Assembly (NCBI GenBank): GCA_023433505.1
Contig: JAEZCO010000091.1
Location: 193,254 to 257,253, forward strand
DNA: 64,000 nucleotides
Direction: 5' to 3'
From: Bacillota bacterium
GTDB taxonomy: Bacteria > Bacillota > Clostridia > Acetivibrionales > DTU013
Positions within the stretch are counted from its first letter, which is position 1. Each line of letters opens with the position of its first letter. The translations under genes were made by a program, and so were the position numbers. Positions 45,166-53,958 of this stretch are shown piece after piece. The notes beneath the pieces were generated by a model. It ran no database searches. It was not told the origin of the DNA and was given only the letters and a program-made list of their open reading frames with translations.

Positions 45166-46119
45166 CTACCGCTTGTGATTCGCCCGTATGACAATTCTTA
45201 ACGGGTGCAGCTCTTCTTCCAGGGTAACAGGCATTCCGCCTCTGCCTTTAAGTTCATCCATGTAATAATCAAAATAATCTTTCCCTTTTTCTGTAAGTTC
45301 CATAGGCCCGCAGTCCCGGTCACCGATCACGAGCCTTGTCCTGTCTCCTCCGTCCGTTGCTTCCATGAAGCCTTTCGTACCGAAAATACGCAAATGTTCA
45401 TTGCCCCATTTTCCAAAGCCGGGCTGGTTCAGATAATTGGCAATAACGCTTGCCACCCCGCCGTTTTCCAGCCGCATGACGTAGGAAGCAGCCATCTGCA
45501 GTTCACCGGCTCCCACAGGATTGCCCAATTGGGTTGCTTCTACTTTTACATCCGCTATCCGGGTACCCGCAACATGCTCTACGAATCTGACGGCATGTAT
45601 GCCTACCTGCATGGCCAGTCCGCCGTCCACATCGTTATCCTGGGGTCTGTTGTCATGATAGGGATAGGATTTCTGGGCAAAAACCTGGACCACCTGGCCG
45701 ATGAGGCCATCCTTCACCTGACGGCGCATGGAAGCATAGGGCTCTTCAAACGCCGTCCCTGCCATTTCGTGAAATTTCAGCCCATAACGGCCGGCAGTCT
45801 CAAGGATGGCATCCAGCTCCCTCTCCGTCATTGCGCAGGGCTTTTCCGCATAGACATGCTTTCCGGCCCTCAGGCATTTAATTGCATCCTCCGCTTGATT
45901 CCGCCGTACCGGCGAGCAGAGGGATACCAGCTCTACCCTGTCGTCCTTCAGCATTTCGTCCAGGGTTGCATACGTCTTCAGGCCGGGACCGCTTCTCAGC
46001 CCTTCGGGCAGGGACGCGCCATACGCTGCTGCAGCCGCCAGCCCGGCATCCGGATGGTCCTCCAGAAGCTGGGTAATCTGATGGCCGTTATTTCCGTAAA
46101 GTCCAATTCCGATTTTCAT
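45166..46119 (-). CDS. Gfo/Idh/MocA family oxidoreductase
   Basis: 317 aa with GGAGG 6 nt before the ATG. N-terminal Rossmann fold (MKIGIGLYGNNGHQI), the family's second motif GKHVYAEKPCAM with the catalytic-type Lys, and a C-terminal alpha/beta domain with GGLAMQVGIHAVRFVEH. These NAD(P)-dependent enzymes oxidise or epimerise sugars, inositols and uronic acids. It is upstream of the esterase on the same strand (94 bp). The sugar handled is unknown. Confidence 0.9.
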   Translation of the reverse strand: MKIGIGLYGNNGHQITQLLEDHPDAGLAAAAAYGASLPEGLRSGPGLKTYATLDEMLKDDRVELVSLCSPVRRNQAEDAIKCLRAGKHVYAEKPCAMTERELDAILETAGRYGLKFHEMAGTAFEEPYASMRRQVKDGLIGQVVQVFAQKSYPYHDNRPQDNDVDGGLAMQVGIHAVRFVEHVAGTRIADVKVEATQLGNPVGAGELQMAASYVMRLENGGVASVIANYLNQPGFGKWGNEHLRIFGTKGFMEATDGGDRTRLVIGDRDCGPMELTEKGKDYFDYYMDELKGRGGMPVTLEEELHPLRIVIRANHKR

Positions 46120-46214
46120 GTGACACCTCCAAATTAGTCGTCAATTGTCGTCAATCGTAGAACCGTATCTATTTTCAAAAAATCCTTAAGGGCTTCCATG
46201 CCAAAGCCGCCTTA

Positions 46215-46374
46215 GAACCTGTTTCGTATCTGCTTGTGCTTGACATTTTGAGTGGATTTTGTGTCAGGCAAGGCAAATTTTTGCAGAAATAATTTGTTTA
46301 TTTCAAAAAAATTTAACGCAGCATGGCGCAAAATACGCCAAAATGACGAGTGCAATGAGATACCAAACAGGTTC
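46215..46374. mobile_element. 160-bp MITE-like element
   Basis: Terminal inverted repeats of 17 bp (GAACCTGTTTCGTATCT at 46215-46231; the other end reads GAACCTGTTTGGTATCT) match at 16 positions and are flanked by a direct TTA on both sides (46212-46214 and 46375-46377), a likely 3-bp target duplication. The interior is AT-rich and has no frame. This is the structure of a non-autonomous miniature element; a 3-bp TNA target is known for some IS5-family elements, but the parent is not in the window. Confidence 0.8.
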
Positions 46375-46629
46375 TTAAGGCCGGGTAGCCGCTTCCAGCA
46401 TGGATAAATACCTGCTGGCCTCCTCTGCCGAACCGCCGCACATCTCCGGCGACGGCTTCAGACTACCGCAGACCTCCGGCCTTTCGGGCCGCCCAAATAT
46501 CCTGCACCTGTTGTCATCGGAAAGCTGCACACATCTCGCGCCAAAAGGCTTGCCGTCAGGCATTCCGGGTATCGGCGAAGATATTGACACATATATGCAG
46601 CATGCCGCGCACCCTGCTCTGCATTCCAT
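46375..46629 (-). CDS. YkgJ-type cysteine cluster protein
   Basis: 84 aa. The Cys pattern (MECRAGCAACC, then ARCVQL, DNRCRIFGRP and EVCGSLKP) is that of the YkgJ/CxxCxxCC family of putative zinc- or iron-sulfur-binding proteins of unknown function. ATG with AAAGGA 7 nt upstream. The gene follows the AraC regulator by 23 bp on the same strand. Its TAA stop is the 3-bp target duplication of the MITE; the uninterrupted site would also have read TAA, so the protein is intact. Confidence 0.85.
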   Translation of the reverse strand: MECRAGCAACCIYVSISSPIPGMPDGKPFGARCVQLSDDNRCRIFGRPERPEVCGSLKPSPEMCGGSAEEASRYLSMLEAATRP

Positions 46630-46652
46630 ACGATGTTCCTTTCCCTGTAATA

Positions 46653-47537
46653 TCAGCTTTTTCTGTACTCCCCCGGAGTTTTTCCCGTAATTTTCTTAAA
46701 CAGCCGGTTGAAATTCTTTATGTCCTTAAAGCCCACATCCGAAAGTATTTCGATCACTTTTTTATCGGTGGTTTTCAAAAGTGTGCAGGCTTCCGATATT
46801 CTCAGGTTTTGCAGATAAGCGGAAAAATTCTGTCCCGTCACATCCTTGAAAAGCCTGCTGAAATAGCTTCTGCTTAAGAAGGTCCGCACCGCCACCTCAT
46901 TGATGTTCAGCTCCGAGGAATGATAGTTCTGCTTGAGAAAATCAAAAGCCTTGCCGATAATTTCAGTCTTTTTGCTGCTGGCTTCCAAAGGACGGGCCCC
47001 TTCGCTTTCCATATACCGGAAGATTCTGGTAAGCATTTCTATCAAAGCCGACCGCAGGATATTGACATATCCTTTTTGTTTGGAAAAGAACTCCTTCTGC
47101 ATTTTTCTGTAAATTTCCTCTATCTCGCCTTGCTGTGTAATCGTGAGCTTCAGCCTGACGGCAGGCCCGCTGTCGATAAAAAAGGTATTGAACAGCAAGG
47201 AGCCTGCAATAGCTTTGAAATCATTGGCATCGATCAATGAATAATCCAGAAATTCCGGCTTGAAAATGCAGTTATACACCGTAATCTTGCTGTTGGGATC
47301 CGAAGGGTCGCTGATCATGGCATGGGGAGTGTCGTAGTTGATGAGGAACAGGTCCCCCTTTGAAATGCTGTACTGGTCATCCCCAATGGAATGCAGGCCC
47401 TTGCCGGAGCTGACATAAACGATTTCGATAAAATCGTGCTTGTGTCTGGGGGTCCCCTTCTCCGTGACTATATTCATGAAAATGGAAGCCTCGTTATGAA
47501 AGAAATCATGTCCCTTAAACTGGCTTATGTCAGTCAT
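46653..47537 (-). CDS. AraC-family transcriptional regulator with cupin domain
   Basis: 294 aa with GGAG 7 nt before the ATG. N-terminal cupin/AraC-ligand domain (about 15-165; HKHDFIEIVYVSSGKG, INYDTPHAM) and C-terminal double HTH (about 190-290; VRTFLSRSYFSRLFKDVTG and GFKDIKNFNRLFKKITGKTP). The cupin usually binds a sugar. It is divergent from the GH78 rhamnosidase gene and is its probable regulator; L-rhamnose or a rhamnoside would be the natural effector (inference). Confidence 0.92.
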   Translation of the reverse strand: MTDISQFKGHDFFHNEASIFMNIVTEKGTPRHKHDFIEIVYVSSGKGLHSIGDDQYSISKGDLFLINYDTPHAMISDPSDPNSKITVYNCIFKPEFLDYSLIDANDFKAIAGSLLFNTFFIDSGPAVRLKLTITQQGEIEEIYRKMQKEFFSKQKGYVNILRSALIEMLTRIFRYMESEGARPLEASSKKTEIIGKAFDFLKQNYHSSELNINEVAVRTFLSRSYFSRLFKDVTGQNFSAYLQNLRISEACTLLKTTDKKVIEILSDVGFKDIKNFNRLFKKITGKTPGEYRKS

Positions 47538-47631
47538 TCTTATTCTCCAATCCCACTATACCGGATACATTTAAGTACTGGCGCAACTATAACTTCCCGT
47601 CCCACAACACAAAAAACACCCATATTTATAA

Positions 47632-47645
47632 TACCATATACCATA
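47632..47645. promoter_or_regulatory. Tandem TACCATA repeat in the AraC-GH78 spacer
   Basis: Two head-to-tail copies of TACCATA lie midway in the 186-bp divergent spacer, about 80 bp before the GH78 start. Direct repeats suit AraC-family binding, but the half-sites abut with a 7-bp period rather than the usual two-turn spacing, so this is weak. Confidence 0.25.
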
Positions 47646-47723
47646 GTATTTTTTATTAAAAATTATAAAATCTACATATAGACTTTCTTTCTTAATAGAA
47701 AAATCGTATAGGAGTGTGAAAAA

Positions 47724-50372
47724 ATGATCAGTATTATAAAACCCAGGTGTGAATATAAGGAAAATCCTTTGGGTATCGACGTCCTTTCGCCCAGAATCAG
47801 CTGGCAACTGAGTTCCGAAGCCAGAGGAATACTGCAGGAGGCATACAGGATTCAGGTTTCGAAAAATGCCTCCTTTGATGACCTTGCATGGGACAGCGGA
47901 AAAGTAGACTCCGCTCAATCGCTGCATGTGGAATATGCGGGCAAAGTCCTGGAGTCCCGTACCCGTTATTTTTACCGCATAAAAGTATGGGACAACAAGG
48001 GGAATGAGTCGGAATGGTGCCCTGCAGCCTGCTGGGAAATGGGTCTTCTGAAAGACACCGAGTGGAAGGCGCAATGGATCACCTCCCAGAACACGGATAA
48101 TCCGTCCGGGCTTACGGAATCTCCTTATCTCCGGAAGGATTTCAATGCAAAAAGCGGAATAAAATCAGCCAGAATATATTCCACTGCGCTGGGCCTCTAT
48201 GAACTTTACATCAACGGCGCAATTGCAGACGACACGCTGTTTGCCCCCGGTTGGACCAGCTATGGCCACAGGCTTCAATATCAGACCTATGATGTCACAA
48301 AGTTTTTGAAAAGCGGTGAAAACGCTCTGGGCGTCACTCTTGGGAATGGCTGGTATAAAGGAAATCTTGCATGGGTCAATCAAAAATGCATCTATGGCGA
48401 GAAGCTTGCCCTACTGCTGCAGCTGCATATTACCTACGAAAACGGTGAAGAAGAAGTGATTATTTCCGACGACAGCTGGAAGGCTTCCACCGGACCTATC
48501 CTTATGTCTGAAATCTATCACGGCGAGACCTATGACGCCCGGCTGGAAGCAGACGGCTGGAATAATCCCGGCTTTGATGACGGAGCATGGACCAAAACCG
48601 TATTTTTGGAATATACCGGCGGTGGATTGGTGGCACAGGAAAACGTACCTGTCAAAGCAGTGGAAGAGATAACACCCATTGAAATCATAACCACGCCTAC
48701 GGGTGAAACGGTGCTGGACTTTGGCCAGAATCTGGTCGGCCGCATTTGCTTCCAGGCCAGCGGGCCTGCCGGTACGGAAATTACATTGCAGCATGCCGAA
48801 ATACTGGATAAGGACGGGAATTTTTATACTGCAAATCTGAGATCTGCAAAACAGACCGTTAAATATATCATGAAGGGCTCCGCCAGGGAAACCTATGAAC
48901 CCCATTTCACTTTCCAGGGCTTCCGCTATCTGAAGGTTGAGGGATATCCCGGGGAATTGAAGCTCTCCGCTTTCAGGGCGAAGGTCATTCATTCTGCCAT
49001 GGAGGCCACCGGCAGCTTCCGTTGTTCAAATGATCTGGTAAATCAGCTGCAGCGCAATATCCTATGGGGCCAGAAAGGAAATTTCCTAGACGTGCCTACC
49101 GACTGCCCCCAGCGGGACGAGCGGCTGGGTTGGACGGGAGACGCCCAGATGTTTATCCGGACAGCCTGCTTCAATATGAATGTTGCTCCATTCTTCAGCA
49201 AATGGCTTAAAGACCTTCATGCCGACCAATCTGAAGAAAAGGGCGTGCCTTTTGTCATACCGCATGTTCTTGACGAAAACGCCTACTCCTCCTCCGCCTG
49301 GGGAGACGCATCCACCATATGCCCCTGGACGATTTATACCTGCTATGGCGACAAACGGATTCTTGAAGTACAATATGAAAGCATGAAGCAGTGGGTGGAA
49401 TACATTGAACGGCAGGGCGAGGACAGCCTCTTATGGAATACCGGCTTCCACTTCGGCGACTGGCTGGGTCTTGATTCAAAAGCAGACAGTTACATAGGGG
49501 CAACCCCCACCGATTTTATCGCCACTGCTTTTTACGCATATTCCTCCGGACTGCTTGCAAAAACCGCAGGTATCTTAGGAAAGCATGAGGACGAGGAGAA
49601 GTACGCTGCGCTGCATTCCAACGTACTCGCCAGCTTCAGAAAGGAATTCGTCACCGAAACGGGACGCCTGGTGTCGCCTACTCAGACCGGGCATGTGCTG
49701 GCCTTAATGTTTGACCTGGTAGAGGAAAAGCATGTCAAAAGAACTGTCGACGCCCTGGTAAAATATCTGGAAGATAATAAAGTCCACCTGACCACAGGCT
49801 TTGTCGGAACTCCGTATCTCTGCCATGTCTTAAGCAAAAACGGACACAACGAGATGGCCTACAAGCTTTTACTGCAGACGGATTATCCTTCCTGGCTCTA
49901 CCCGGTAACCAAAGGCGCCACCACCATATGGGAGCATTGGGATGGAATCAAGGAAGACGGCTCCTTCTGGAGCACCGACATGAATTCCTTCAACCATTAC
50001 GCTTATGGCTCCATCGGCGACTGGATGTACAGGGTCGTGGCGGGAATCGATGCCGGCGAACCGGGCTACAAGCACATCCTTATCCGTCCGCAGCCAGGCG
50101 AGGGCTTGACTTTTGCCGAAGCCACCCACGCTTCCATGTATGGCGAGATCAAGTCGGGCTGGAGCAAAGCAGGCTCCACCCTGGAATTCACCGTTGACAT
50201 TCCGGCAAATACCACCGCAGAAATCGTACTTCCGGCTGCAACAGCGGAAAATATCCTTGAAAGCGGGAATAAGCTGTCGAGCTTGAAAGAAATTTCAGAC
50301 TTGCAGCAACTGGCGCAGGGTGTAAGCTTCCGTGCCGGTTCCGGAAAGTATTGCTTTAAATGCCAAGTGTAA
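47724..50372 (+). CDS. GH78 alpha-L-rhamnosidase
   Basis: 882 aa with AGGAG upstream of the ATG. Domain order is that of Bac_rhamnosid enzymes: N-terminal fibronectin-like domain (about 1-115), carbohydrate-binding beta-sandwich (about 130-320), concanavalin-like region, (alpha/alpha)6 catalytic barrel with the signature DVPTDCPQRDERLGWTGDAQ (from residue 456), and a C-terminal beta domain (YGEIKSGWSKAGSTLEFTV). It inverts the anomeric centre and releases rhamnose from rhamnosides. No signal peptide, so it works on imported oligosaccharides. It fits with the GH4, esterase and oxidoreductase genes across the AraC regulator. Confidence 0.95.
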   Translation: MISIIKPRCEYKENPLGIDVLSPRISWQLSSEARGILQEAYRIQVSKNASFDDLAWDSGKVDSAQSLHVEYAGKVLESRTRYFYRIKVWDNKGNESEWCPAACWEMGLLKDTEWKAQWITSQNTDNPSGLTESPYLRKDFNAKSGIKSARIYSTALGLYELYINGAIADDTLFAPGWTSYGHRLQYQTYDVTKFLKSGENALGVTLGNGWYKGNLAWVNQKCIYGEKLALLLQLHITYENGEEEVIISDDSWKASTGPILMSEIYHGETYDARLEADGWNNPGFDDGAWTKTVFLEYTGGGLVAQENVPVKAVEEITPIEIITTPTGETVLDFGQNLVGRICFQASGPAGTEITLQHAEILDKDGNFYTANLRSAKQTVKYIMKGSARETYEPHFTFQGFRYLKVEGYPGELKLSAFRAKVIHSAMEATGSFRCSNDLVNQLQRNILWGQKGNFLDVPTDCPQRDERLGWTGDAQMFIRTACFNMNVAPFFSKWLKDLHADQSEEKGVPFVIPHVLDENAYSSSAWGDASTICPWTIYTCYGDKRILEVQYESMKQWVEYIERQGEDSLLWNTGFHFGDWLGLDSKADSYIGATPTDFIATAFYAYSSGLLAKTAGILGKHEDEEKYAALHSNVLASFRKEFVTETGRLVSPTQTGHVLALMFDLVEEKHVKRTVDALVKYLEDNKVHLTTGFVGTPYLCHVLSKNGHNEMAYKLLLQTDYPSWLYPVTKGATTIWEHWDGIKEDGSFWSTDMNSFNHYAYGSIGDWMYRVVAGIDAGEPGYKHILIRPQPGEGLTFAEATHASMYGEIKSGWSKAGSTLEFTVDIPANTTAEIVLPAATAENILESGNKLSSLKEISDLQQLAQGVSFRAGSGKYCFKCQV

Positions 50373-50408
50373 ATACAGGCCGGAGTCATAAAAGCTAATT
50401 TCTGTCAC

Positions 50409-50485
50409 AGGGGCGGCCATTGGCCGCTCCTGGTATTCTGCCGACTCTTTAGCTGAAAAGACACAGCGGCAATCATTGACCGCCC
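50409..50485. repeat. Paired GC-rich hairpin repeat
   Basis: AGGGGCGGCCATTGGCCGCTCCT (50409-50431) and an inverted relative containing GCGGCAATCATTGACCGCCCC (from 50466) each fold on themselves and share the GGGGCGGYCA core. They lie in the 274-bp gap between GH78 and the helicase. They look like dispersed intergenic repeat units, and may serve as the GH78 terminator. Confidence 0.5.
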
Positions 50486-50578
50486 CTACACAGGATTCTC
50501 TTTCATAACAATGACACAAAAATATCCATTATTTTACATCTTATTCCCCTATACAATAGCTGACGCAATTTTCTTTGT

Positions 50579-50607
50579 TTGCTATTTGCATGTAAATAGA
50601 ATATAAT
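50579..50607 (+). promoter_or_regulatory. Promoter of the DEAD-box helicase gene
   Basis: TTGCTA (50579-50584), 17-bp spacer, perfect TATAAT (50602-50607), 40 bp before the ATG. Confidence 0.65.
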
Positions 50608-50646
50608 TTAATATTGCTGAAAAAATAATATATAAAGGATAAAGTA

Positions 50647-52263
50647 ATGGAAAATTTGATCTTTAAAGAATTGAATCTGTCAAAGGAAGTCCAGAAGGCA
50701 ATCGCCGAAATGGGCTTTGAAGAGGCCACGCCAATTCAGTCGTTGGCGATACCTCATATAATGGAAGGCAAGGATGTCATCGGCCAGGCGCAAACCGGTA
50801 CAGGCAAGACGTGTGCCTTTGGCATACCGGCAATCGACATGCTTGAAACGGAGAATGAAGGAGTACAGGTTTTGGTCCTGTGTCCCACCAGGGAATTGGC
50901 TATTCAGGTATCGGAGGAACTGAAGAATGTCTCCATTCATAAAAAGAATGTAAAAATCCTCCCCATCTATGGAGGCCAGCCGATCGAAAGACAAATCAGC
51001 GCGCTGAAAAAGCGTCCCCAGATCATCATCGGCACTCCGGGCCGGGTCATGGACCATATGCGGCGCCATACCCTCAAGCTGGCCAATCTGAAAATGATTA
51101 TCCTTGATGAGGCCGATGAAATGCTGAACATGGGGTTCAGGGAAGATATCGACACAATTCTCAAGGAGGTGCCTGAAGCCAGGCAGACCATCCTTTTTTC
51201 CGCCACCATGCCCAAGGAAATCCTTGACCTCACCAAGAAATACCAGAACAAGCCGGTGATGATCAAAGCCGCCCACAAGGAGCTTACGGTCCCCAGTATC
51301 GAGCAGTATTACCTTGAGGTGCGGGAAGGCTCAAAGCTGGAAATACTCTCAAGGTTGATCGATGCCAACAGCATCAAGCTCTCCCTGGTCTTCTGCAACA
51401 CCAAAAAAAGAGTGGATGAACTGGCACAGAATCTGCAGTCCCGCGGTTATGCCGCCGAAGCTCTCCACGGCGATATGCGGCAAATCCAAAGAGACAAGGT
51501 AATGGCAAAGTTCAGGAAAGGCAGTATTGACATTCTTATCGCAACCGATGTAGCTGCCCGCGGAATCGATGTGGATGACATCGAGGCGGTATTTAATTAT
51601 GACCTGCCCAACGATGAGGAATACTACGTGCACAGAATCGGCCGCACCGGCAGGGCCGGGAAAGCGGGCAAAGCATACAGCTTCATTGTAGGCCGTGAAA
51701 TATATGAATTAAGAGATATCCAGAGATATACCAAATCCCATATCAAGCTGATAAAGCCTCCTTCTTTGCTGGATGTTGAAGAAAATAAAATGGGAGGCAT
51801 CATGAAAAAGATCCGGGAGTTGATTGCAGAGGGACATTACAGTAATTATACTGGCTATATAGAGCGAATGCTGGAGGATGAAAACAACTCCAATGCAGAA
51901 GAAAATTATATAACCACACTGGACGTAGCCGCCGCCCTTTTAAAGATGGTAGCGGGCAATAATACCGCCCCCCAGCAGGATAAGAGCGAGGAGGCCATCG
52001 AGGAAGACAACGGCGCGGAAGAAGGAATGGTGCGGTTCTTCATCAATATCGGCAGCATCAGCCAGGTCCAGCCCAAACATATCGTGGAATGCATCGCATC
52101 CAACACGGGTATGCCGGGGAAATCCATCGGCGCTATTAACATCTTTGATAAATACACCTTTGTGGAGGTCCCCCGGGAATATGCGCCAAAGATGATGACT
52201 TCCATGAAAAACGCAAAGATCAAGGGAAGAAAAGTGAATATCGAAAAAGCAAATAAAAGATAA
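50647..52263 (+). CDS. DEAD-box RNA helicase with DbpA-type RNA-binding tail
   Basis: 538 aa with AAAGGAT upstream. Motifs in order: Q motif (FEEATPIQSLAIP), Walker A AQTGTGKT, PTRELA, TPGR, DEAD box DEADEM, SAT, then in domain 2 ATDVAARGIDV and HRIGRTGRAG. A C-terminal DbpA RNA-binding domain (about 460-538; RFFINIGSISQVQPKHIVEC) suggests binding to structured rRNA, as for DbpA/CshA-type helicases in ribosome assembly or cold adaptation. Monocistronic, with its own promoter and a hairpin terminator downstream. Confidence 0.94.
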   Translation: MENLIFKELNLSKEVQKAIAEMGFEEATPIQSLAIPHIMEGKDVIGQAQTGTGKTCAFGIPAIDMLETENEGVQVLVLCPTRELAIQVSEELKNVSIHKKNVKILPIYGGQPIERQISALKKRPQIIIGTPGRVMDHMRRHTLKLANLKMIILDEADEMLNMGFREDIDTILKEVPEARQTILFSATMPKEILDLTKKYQNKPVMIKAAHKELTVPSIEQYYLEVREGSKLEILSRLIDANSIKLSLVFCNTKKRVDELAQNLQSRGYAAEALHGDMRQIQRDKVMAKFRKGSIDILIATDVAARGIDVDDIEAVFNYDLPNDEEYYVHRIGRTGRAGKAGKAYSFIVGREIYELRDIQRYTKSHIKLIKPPSLLDVEENKMGGIMKKIRELIAEGHYSNYTGYIERMLEDENNSNAEENYITTLDVAAALLKMVAGNNTAPQQDKSEEAIEEDNGAEEGMVRFFINIGSISQVQPKHIVECIASNTGMPGKSIGAINIFDKYTFVEVPREYAPKMMTSMKNAKIKGRKVNIEKANKR

Positions 52264-52291
52264 AAACCGGTGAAGGGTAAAAGTGAAAGAT

Positions 52292-52322
52292 AAAGGGCGG
52301 ATAGGGAATTCATCCGCCCTTT
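52292..52322 (+). terminator. Hairpin after the helicase gene
   Basis: Perfect 11-bp stem AAAGGGCGGAT/ATCCGCCCTTT with a 9-nt loop, 28 bp after the stop; the T tract is short. Confidence 0.65.
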
Positions 52323-52429
52323 GGCATATCCTCCGGCCTGCCGGCTTTCCATTGCAATATCTACTCCGTGTGATTTATCCTTCACAGGGACCAGGGTATC
52401 CTCCGGATCCCGGTGGCCTGCTTTTTAGC

Positions 52430-52456
52430 AAAATAAAAAGGAGAGCCAGGCTCTCC
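52430..52456 (-). terminator. Intrinsic terminator after the zinc-ribbon gene
   Basis: Minus strand: GGAGAGCC/GGCTCTCC stem with a tight loop followed by TTTTTATTTT, directly after the stop codon region. Confidence 0.85.
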
Positions 52457-52465
52457 CTTTACTTT

Positions 52466-52681
52466 TTACCACCTGTTACCGCCACCGCCGTAACCTTTGT
52501 TTCCACCTCTACCGCCGCCACCGCCGCCGTAGTTGTTCCTCTGCTGTTTTCTTGCTCTTCTGCAGTCAGGGCATCTCTGAGGTTCGTTTTCAAATCCCTT
52601 TTCCTTGTAGAAAGCCTGTTCGCTTTCGTTGAAAATGAACTCGGTGCTGCAATCCTTGCAGGTAATTACTTTGTCTGCCAT
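52466..52681 (-). CDS. Zinc-ribbon protein with Gly/Arg-rich tail
   Basis: 71 aa with GAGGAGG upstream. A probable zinc ribbon (CKDCSTEF and CPDCRRARK, about residues 8-45) with the FNESEQAFYKEKGFENEP segment seen in the zf-trcl family, then a 26-residue tail rich in Gly, Arg and Asn (RGG-like) ending NRW. Such tails bind RNA. The gene is convergent with the DEAD-box helicase; a shared role in RNA handling is suggested by context only. Confidence 0.85.
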   Translation of the reverse strand: MADKVITCKDCSTEFIFNESEQAFYKEKGFENEPQRCPDCRRARKQQRNNYGGGGGGRGGNKGYGGGGNRW

Positions 52682-52975
52682 ATAAAATATACCTCCTCAA
52701 TTTATTTGGATTTAATACTTCTTGACAGTCTCTCCTAATAAATTAAAGAGGATGTGTTCAAAAAATGATTAATCCATGGCCGCACATAGCGACCAACCAC
52801 TAAAGCATAACACAATTGCCAGCAATTTGCAAGAGTTTCGTTATTTGTTGGTGCAAAATCCAGAATTTAAAAGTTCTGCATTTGTAAACAAATTATTAAG
52901 AAATACTGGAAAATGTTATTTAGCTAGGGGACGGGGTAAAAAGCATATATTACTCCGAAGGAAAGGGTGAGTGAA

Positions 52976-53377
52976 ATGAAAATGAAAAAGGGCAAAATAT
53001 TTCCCATTATTGCGATATTCCTGTCTTTAATGATAACAACAGCAGCATGCCAGCAGGCAAAGTCCCCGGCAAACGAAACCTCCCAGGGAACCCAGGCGGC
53101 GGCTGTAAATACTGAGCAAACAACTGAAGGAGATCAAGGGCTGAAAGTCTTTACAACTGCCAAACTGGCCAAATACAACGGCAAAGACGGTAATCCCGCC
53201 TATATAGCGGTAGACGGAAAGGTCTATGACGTAACAAACGTACCGGAATGGAAAGGCGGGGTCCATCAAAACAGATTTGAGGCGGGAAAGGACCTGACGG
53301 AGGAGATTACCAAGCTTTCTCCCCATGGAAAGTCAAAGCTTGAACTGGTTCCCATAGTAGGAACCCTTGCCAAATGA
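52976..53377 (+). CDS. Cytochrome b5-like heme-binding lipoprotein
   Basis: 133 aa from the ATG at 52976, with AAAGG 9 nt upstream; a GTG three codons earlier is too close to the site. Lipoprotein signal with lipobox TAAC (Cys25), a Ser/Thr/Glu-rich linker, then a cytochrome b5-like domain (about 55-133) with YNGKDGNPAYIAVDGKVYDV and the likely heme ligands His in GGVHQNRF and LSPHG; the usual HPGG is replaced. Anchored outside the membrane. It lies 21 bp before a four-helix membrane protein with several His, so the two may form an electron-transfer pair. Whether heme is bound in this anaerobe needs spectroscopy. Confidence 0.85.
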   Translation: MKMKKGKIFPIIAIFLSLMITTAACQQAKSPANETSQGTQAAAVNTEQTTEGDQGLKVFTTAKLAKYNGKDGNPAYIAVDGKVYDVTNVPEWKGGVHQNRFEAGKDLTEEITKLSPHGKSKLELVPIVGTLAK

Positions 53378-53398
53378 CGGGAAAGGAGTGTCACATTT

Positions 53399-53908
53399 AT
53401 GAAACTGCTGCCTAAATCCAATTTTCCCAGACTGCATTTATTCATAGCGGCCTTTACGCTGCTGAGCTTGGCAACAGGCCTGAGCCTGAATTACGGATTG
53501 ATTCCCGGGTATACCATAAGAACCGTCCATTTTTATTCAGGCCTCCTGATTATTGTATCACCGGCCATTGTCCTGGTTTTTATGAAAAAAAGGCGCCAAA
53601 TACTGAGCGCCGCCAAGTCCCTGATCTTTATAAACAGCATGGATATCAAGCGGAAACGGTATCTTTCCATGGTAAGCAAGGTCCTGCTGAATCTGTTTAT
53701 CCTGGGACTGGTGAAGCAGCTTCTGACAGGACTTGTTATCGGACTTAAGCTGTTTAACACACCGGACGCCGTAAACGCTTTGTACAAGGTTCATACGGCC
53801 GGGTTGTTCCTGCTGCCCATTCTCCTTGTTCTGCACGTAGTACTGATGATTATTGTCAAAAGGACCAGGGTACAGCCTGCAAAGCAAAACGTCTCTATTT
53901 CAAAATAG
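53399..53908 (+). CDS. Four-helix membrane protein, possible b-type cytochrome
   Basis: 169 aa with AAAGGAG upstream. Four membrane helices (about 12-30, 40-62, 90-115, 133-153). His residues lie in or near each half: LHLFIAAF, VHFYSGLL, KVHTAGLF and LHVVLMII, a pattern seen in DUF4405/cytochrome b561-like di-heme proteins. It follows the cytochrome b5-like lipoprotein by 21 bp, which supports a membrane electron-transfer unit. Family assignment is tentative. Confidence 0.72.
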   Translation: MKLLPKSNFPRLHLFIAAFTLLSLATGLSLNYGLIPGYTIRTVHFYSGLLIIVSPAIVLVFMKKRRQILSAAKSLIFINSMDIKRKRYLSMVSKVLLNLFILGLVKQLLTGLVIGLKLFNTPDAVNALYKVHTAGLFLLPILLVLHVVLMIIVKRTRVQPAKQNVSISK

Positions 53909-53958
53909 CAGAATAATTGAATTATGTTTATAACATTGGCGCGAAAGTGCTCCAAGCA

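Noticed and set aside
52776..52970. 64-codon plus-strand frame before the cytochrome b5-like gene
   Set aside because: No ribosome binding site, AT-rich, and it overlaps the start region of the real gene.
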